Shown here one piece after another: positions 57,301-64,000 of a stretch of 64,000 bases of DNA (positions within the stretch are counted from its first letter, which is position 1; every line of letters starts with the position of its first letter). Below the pieces are notes generated by a model, which saw nothing but the letters and a program-made list of their open reading frames with translations, was not told where the DNA came from and ran no database searches. A program made the translations under genes and the position numbers. The stretch is from Panonychus citri (lineage: Eukaryota; Arthropoda; Arachnida; Trombidiformes; Tetranychidae): positions 992,001-1,056,000 of the forward strand of contig NW_026515539.1 of NCBI RefSeq assembly GCF_014898815.1. The letters run 5' to 3'.

Positions 57301-59035
57301 TTGTTTTGTCACAAAGTTACAACCAGAAAACTCAGGAAACAAGTAAACAAGCAAACATGGAACCAGAACCATGATAGATGTTCATATATCATGTGTTTAC
57401 TCATCCACAGTTAGTTCTAGTTCAAATTCAGTGTTCACATGAGTATCTCTATCTGTGTATATGTGTGAGTGTGTAAGTGAGTGTCTCATGGTATTGATAA
57501 TCTCAAGTTAACTCATTAAACAAAAGGTAACAAACCTTTGAATCAATTTCATGATGATTCAGACTTCTTATATTAAAGTCTCAGTGTAATTCAATCAACT
57601 TTCACCCAGCATCAAATTCAAGCACCAAGTCCACTCTAATCAAAACTCAGGGTGATGGATTAATAATATGAAATAATAGGAAGACCAGAAAGTCACCTCA
57701 TGAATTTTTATCATCATCTTTCTGAATTTATATCAAACACCATGAAAAAACTTCGCAATTGATTAATGATCCATTTATCCTCTGATAATATTACAAAGGC
57801 AAAGATGATAATGATGATAAGCTTATAATGATAAATATAACAGAAAAGTCAATGGTTTTTTTATTATTAAAAAAAGTTCAGTGTTTATGACTGAAAACCA
57901 GGAAGTTAATTGAATCACGTCCAGGGAAAAGTTGATTCAATGATCAATGATGATAAATAATACAAAGTACATTTGATTAACTTAAACTGTCAATAATTAT
58001 CAATAATCATCATTATTGATTAACTAATCGATTGTTATTTTCGAACTCAAATTGATCCTGAACTTTTTTTTTGTTCTGAAAAGTTGAACAACTAAAAGTT
58101 AGAACTTTTTCTTTGTATTTATTTCTTATATTATTAATACTTTTCAAGCTTCTCTCACCTTTCACCTCTAAAGGTCAGTTAATTAAGAAAGATTAGGAAA
58201 AAGTTAATTGTCTTTCGCTAATTAATAATTAACTAGTTTCAATTTGGTAATTCAATTAACTTTACCTTGTAATAGTCTAACGAAACATTTGTAGTTGTAC
58301 CAAACAATTAAAATTACTTAATAATATTAACCCAATGGGTTAATTGTTACAATTATTTACGTTGATTGTAATTGATAAAATTAGAGTACCAAAAACTTAA
58401 ACAATGATTGTGAAATTAATTTTCTACCTTTACAATTAACTTGGTACAAATACTAATAACAACAATTATCAGTGATTATGAAGTAGATTAACTTGTGATA
58501 ACTCAGATTAAATCTAATTAACAAACTGTTACTCCAATTAATTGATTATTAGATAGACATGAATACGATTTACATGAGTAATGATTGTGTCCCCTTTTCA
58601 TTCATGTTATCTGTGTCTTCCGTGTCCCTCCCACTCCCACCAATAACTCATCCACCCTCCTCCCGGTAAACTCCCTGGTAAATTGTGGTTCAATGAATCC
58701 TTGTGGGTTATCAAACGATTATCAAAAATGAGGTCACTCAAATTAACCTATCAGATAGACGATAACAATGTGTATCATCATCATCATGACGATGATGATA
58801 AAAGTATTTAGGTGAATTGGAAGATAAATGAACAAGATAACGAGAGAGAGCAAAGAAAAAATGAAGAATAGAACTTTTTTTTCTCTCTCTCTCACACAAA
58901 CTATCTTCGAATCCACCTCACCCCCTTTTCCACCAGTTAACTTTTCTAGTTCCTGGATAAATTATCATCAACATGAACATGATGATTCGAGAGGTTGACC
59001 TGGATTCTTTGTGACTCTTTCTCACTCATTTAGAA

Positions 59036-59038
<3 letters not shown>

Positions 59039-59085
<47 letters not shown>
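59039..59085. repeat. (TC)n microsatellite
   Basis: Uninterrupted TC run of about 47 bases. Confidence 0.92.
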
Positions 59086-59086
<1 letters not shown>

Positions 59087-60168
59087 GATTTTCTTTTATT
59101 CTAATTCTAATCCTATACAAAGAACTGGAATCATTTTACTTTTAATGATAAGATGATGATGATGATGATTTACTAATAAATTATTTAGGACATTGAATAA
59201 TTTTTAGATATGTGATAACTTTTACTATCTCATTTATTATAATACATTTACTTATTTACCATTGGAAACTCAATATATATTAAATCAGATCGAGAAATTT
59301 AATTTAATATTATCATCTTACCATTTATGGTTAATATTATTGTTATTAAATTGTATTCAGTTGATTGTTATTGTCTGTATGTGTTTATGTGTGTGTGTTG
59401 ATTATGATTATCTTTTCATGTGTAATTTAATTCATTGATTAAGTCAACCATTTACGTGATCAGTTGTGGTTTTTTTTTGTTTTTGTTTTTGGTGTCACTG
59501 GTGTTTACAAATAATATCAATAAAAACAATCAGAGGATAAAGATGAAGATGAAGACAAGGGTGATGATGATGAGAGATGATGGTTATGGTTAAGGATCAA
59601 GATGATTGGAGATGGAGATGATAAAAAGTAATAATAATGATAATGATAATATAATGAAAAGGTCTCAGCATTTGATATAATTTACTGACATCATTCTTGG
59701 CTCTCTTTCATTGTCTTCCACCTCATCCTCTGTCTTTCTTCAGATTATCTGTCTATCTGATATCATCTTCATTATGATGATGATGATGATGATGAGTTAG
59801 AGTTGTAAAAGTGTATGGGGTTAGGATGATGAGTAGATAATCAGATAAGGCACATGAGAAAATGGAGATTGAAAGATGATGAGAAATCAGTGATACGAAG
59901 ATAAAAAAGAAACTAAGTTGATGACGATAAGAAAGATGATAAAATATTGATCTTTTTCGATTTCTTTATCTTCTTCTTTATTTTTTTGCATCTTTTTCTT
60001 TCTTCTTTCACCTTCATCATCTAACAATTTACTTCCGAGAATCTCTCTCTCTCTCTCTTCCTCAACGATACGTCAATCTATTTGAAGAAATTGATGTAAT
60101 TGGAACCACGATCAAGGAAACTTTTGGTATGTAGATGACAGAGAAAATATAGAATACGAGAAATGCTA

Positions 60169-60170
<2 letters not shown>

Positions 60171-60218
<48 letters not shown>
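60171..60218. repeat. (GA)n microsatellite
   Basis: Uninterrupted AG run of 48 bases. Confidence 0.92.
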
Positions 60219-60221
<3 letters not shown>

Positions 60222-60933
60222 CTGAAGATAAGGATGATATTAGTGGGAATGATGACAAAAGATGATAAAAGTTGGTGGTAATAGATTAATAATAATACTC
60301 TAGTAACGAATGGATATCATGTTTGATAGCATCGAATTACCCTGAGATGATCAAGTTAAGTGAGAGAATTGGTTTGTATGGTCAATCAAAGGGAAGAAGA
60401 TGAAATTGACCAAGATGATGAAGAAGAAGATGATGTTCTACCTCTTCATCCAATTACAAAATTGAAAGAATCTATCTGAATTTAAATGCGAAATGAGTTC
60501 TCAAGAAAATGCAATCAACTATTTTTCAAACTTTTTCTTTCAATTTTCATAAACTTCTTTTGCTCTTCTTCACTCATTCCATCGATTCCATATTATTGAT
60601 ATTGTTCATGTTCATATTTATATTTTTATTACGATTCAGGAAATTCAATTGAAATCAGTCTCCAGATATAATTTTTATAAATAGAAAGAGTGGAAAGGTG
60701 AATGGTGGTGTTGATGGTTGTGGTTGTGGTGAGATAATGAAAAGTTCATCTTCCTCTTGAATTATCATTGTAACGGTGAAACAAAATTTCATCTCCAGAC
60801 TGTTGGTGATGAAAAAAGTTACACAAAGTTTACCAAGAAAAAAACATCCACCCGCCTCCTCGATTTTCCCACCGTATACATAAAGCAAAGGTAACTTGAG
60901 TTCTAAAGGTTTCATGATGTTTGCCTGGAATAA

Positions 60934-60972
60934 AAAAAAAGTTCAATTGGAAAACTCAATTGAACTTTTTTT
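60934..60972. repeat. perfect 16-bp stem-loop
   Basis: The left arm AAAAAAAGTTCAATTG pairs perfectly with 60957-60972, with a 7-base loop. It ends in a T-run on both strands. Function unknown. Confidence 0.7.
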
Positions 60973-61371
60973 CTCTTCTTCTTTCTCTCCTCCTTGTGTT
61001 CATCATTAATCCTCCCACCATGAGCAACACAATACCCACGGTGGTAAACTTTAAATTGTAACTGAATTTTTTTGTCTGAGGTTATCAAAAGTTCAATGGG
61101 TCTCTCTCTCTCCTTTTCATGGTGTTTCATTATCAACTTATTAATATGGTGTAACACTTGAGTCTTTTACCCTGAAGAGGTTCAATTTTATTAAAGAATC
61201 AAAATTTTGGTTTGAATTTTTTTCTTTACTCTTTTTTTCATCATCAAATTATATCATCATGAGAAAGAAAAAGCTCAACTCATGAATTGGAATGAGAATT
61301 GGTTCGTTATTCAATGTTAACCAATTGAATTAACTTGTAGGGTTTCAGATGATTAATGATACATCGACAAG

Positions 61372-61376
<5 letters not shown>

Positions 61377-61452
<76 letters not shown>
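61377..61452. repeat. (GA)n microsatellite
   Basis: Uninterrupted AG run of 76 bases, the longest in the window. Confidence 0.93.
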
Positions 61453-61457
<5 letters not shown>

Positions 61458-64000
61458 CTCCCTGATATTCTGGAAATTCTGATAGAAATTCAGAAGATTA
61501 TTAACATTCTATTCTATCTTCATAATCATTTTTCATGGTCTCTCTCTCTCTCTCTACTTTTGACTTGTATTCAGTTGTGAGTCATATGAAAGTTACATTT
61601 GAGATGAAATGAATTTTCGTGGTGTTTTTGTAACTGATACTTTAAATGGATTCTCATGATTAGCATCAGAACTTAATTGATGAAAAAAAGCATGAATTTT
61701 GAAAATCCATCAACTATCTCAATGGAAAAGCCTAAACTCATATGAAAAAAATTTGCATGATACTTGGTGGTGATTGATTCATAACTAATGGAACTCAAAA
61801 AGTTACAATTTTCTTGATGATGAAACTTTTACTTTGAATTGATAAAAGTAATTAACTTGTTCAGATATGTAATTGGATAAATGCTCATGGAGTTTCAGTT
61901 CCACTGTCAAGATAATTCATAAATTGTCAACACTTTTCCTTTCTCTCCTCCCATGAAATATCAGTTTCATGAACCAATTGAAATATTGAAAGAAGAAAAT
62001 TTCATCACAACATGATCAATATTCAACTGATTTCAATTTGATTGATGAATTTCATAATATTATTGTGAAATATTTAAATCATTTCCATGATAATCCATAC
62101 ATTAGTATTTATACCCATGCAATTCAAAGAGCCGGTGGGAAGAATTCAAAATAAATATAAAAACATCATAAAGATGAAGATGAAACATATTTATCATTTT
62201 TTCTGCTCTCATTAATGAGTTGAAGAAGAAAAAAAATTATCAATGAAGTTCAGAGTTCTGAATGCTGGAAATATGTTCCAGATAATTTTTTTCTTCTATT
62301 ATAATGAGTACAGGGTATTCATTTTCCATGAGTGATCAATAATCATTCGGAGTCAGTGTTATATTATCATTGAACTTTTCTCAAAATTTTTCTGGGTCAC
62401 TCTTTGTACTTTGTCAATGAATCAAAGAGGCACAACAACAGAAACACAGACAGTAATAATAACATGTCAACCGATTTACTAATTAATAATTTAATTAATT
62501 ATCTTAAAACATGAGTCATGAATCTGATCATGAAATTTTCATGGTGAATTAGGGCTTACACATAAGACAATTGGAAAATTTTTCTTGATCAATTCTGAAT
62601 TCGATATTCAGATTATCGTTGTAACGATTTTGTCAATCAAACGAAATGAAATCCTGAGATTTGTGAAATTTTATCTTCTCATCATCATTATCATCATGTA
62701 TTCACCCATGAGCTAAATGATCATGGTAATTTCTTAACCCATTGTTAGTATAAAAAAATAGCAAATACAGGGAACTGAACAAACGAAATTAGATAAATCT
62801 TCAATTCCCAATAGGAATTGAAGATATCATGTAGGGGAAGAAATCTGAATGTAATCAGTTTAAGGATGAAGATGATTTCGATTCTGATGATGATGATGTT
62901 CATTTACCGTGAGTAGAGAAGAGTGATAGAGATGAATGGATCACCCTGAAGCATTGAAATGTTCATGAGATATGAAGGTTTTCAGATTTTAGACTTAAAT
63001 ATAACATGATGATGATAATGTCTAATATTGTGATAACTATTCATGTGATTGAAACTGAATCACATCAGTTTCAACTTATTCTCGTTTTCCTTAATTTTCC
63101 AGGAAATTATTTAGAATGAAATTCTGATAAAAAAATTTCATGAGATTCTCACAAAATGATAACTGTTTCCAAATGGGAACAACAAAACTAATCTGATAAC
63201 GAGTCGAAACATGAGTACAGGGATAATGTAAAACCATGGAGGGTGTGGTAATAACAATCCCTGGGCAATGAGAACAACATTTTATCATAATGATCAAGTA
63301 AAAAGAAAGTTTTTTCCTACTTTCAGCATCTCAGAGCGAGAATTTCATGAAAGAGATAATATGAACTGATTAATCTGATAGGAAATTACCAATGTAACTT
63401 GTTTTCTTACCATTTAATGATGATGATGATCATCATCATCTTCAACAAGATGATGAGGATAACAGAAACAATAATATTAATGCTCTGAGTAAACAGATAG
63501 AATTGAAAATGATGAACTTTTTTTCTGTTCGTTTTCAAATCTTATCTTTTATGTACCTTGAGGTTTGTTGTTATTTCATGTTCCTTGTGGTGGGGTGGGT
63601 ATTATTTTGTTTCCGCTTCGATGTAATACTTTACTCTTCAATTCAATTCATCGGAATGGAAAAAAAAAGAAAGAGACAAGAAAGAGATGAAAAGTAATTC
63701 TTTCCACAGAAATTCATGATTTTCATGTTTTCTTTTCAAATCTTCTCTGAATTTAAAGTTGATCTTTGTTTACACAACAACTTTCACTTTTCCTCTTTCA
63801 CTCATCTTCCTCATCTTCCACACCCATGATGATCTTTCACCATCCATCACCACCTCTTCAAACTTCCGATGTTTATATTGATAATAATACAAATTATATC
63901 ATTTTAGTTCATCTTTGTTTATTTTTCTGTCTCTGCTTTTTTTTTTATTCCAAAGAAAAAAGTTCCAACGGATTCTCAAGTTTACTTACTTCATCTTCCC

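Larger units (their letters stand above)
54171..64000. other. non-coding host DNA
   Basis: No supported gene. It holds a CTCF-like site, three long GA/TC microsatellites, TGA-rich stretches and a perfect hairpin at 60934-60972. Open frames at 60655-61157 and 55930-57074 are low-complexity. Confidence 0.55.

Noticed and set aside
1..64000. CRISPR arrays, rRNA and tRNA genes
   Set aside because: No spaced direct repeats, no tRNA T-arm/anticodon pattern and no rRNA-like sequence recognised; the window is eukaryotic.

Overview
The window is animal nuclear DNA, most likely from an arthropod. It is very AT-rich, full of GA/TC and TGA microsatellites, and has a multi-exon gene with GT..AG introns. 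Two host protein genes are clear: a single-exon LOTUS-domain protein (30501-32165) and a 13-exon PPP1R37-type PP1-binding leucine-rich-repeat protein (34636-51593). A decayed caspase fragment lies at 53681-54170. No coding can be supported in 1-7096, most of 25830-30500, or after 54171.

The main feature is a complete Polinton/Maverick (adintovirus-like) element at 7103-25823 (18,721 bp). It has 121-bp terminal inverted repeats with no mismatch and a 6-bp target duplication (TTTAAT). It encodes the expected set: protein-primed DNA polymerase B, chromodomain integrase, packaging ATPase, adenain-like protease, double-jelly-roll major capsid protein, a penton-like minor capsid protein and a pVI-like minor capsid protein. 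The last two are frameshifted. The structural genes form one compact plus-strand block (11596-18283) in which most neighbours overlap by a few bases.

The accessory genes are the unusual part. They include a TATA-binding-protein homologue (10479-10943) with both TBP repeats and four Phe residues at the intercalating positions. There is also a C-terminally short dUTPase, two tandem paralogous coiled-coil proteins, a small Cys-repeat membrane protein, a Ser-rich protein with SSPR arrays, a possibly spliced minus-strand gene, and a gene interrupted by an in-frame TGA. TATATAAAG-type boxes sit 34-36 nt upstream of the ATGs of three plus-strand genes. Together with the encoded TBP this suggests a dedicated viral transcription module. 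Six sites containing AGATGGCG, resembling CTCF motifs, are scattered through the window; several fall between host genes and one lies inside the Polinton.

Start codons were placed at ATG, in some cases a few codons inside a longer open frame. Product names come from motifs read by eye; no database search was possible.
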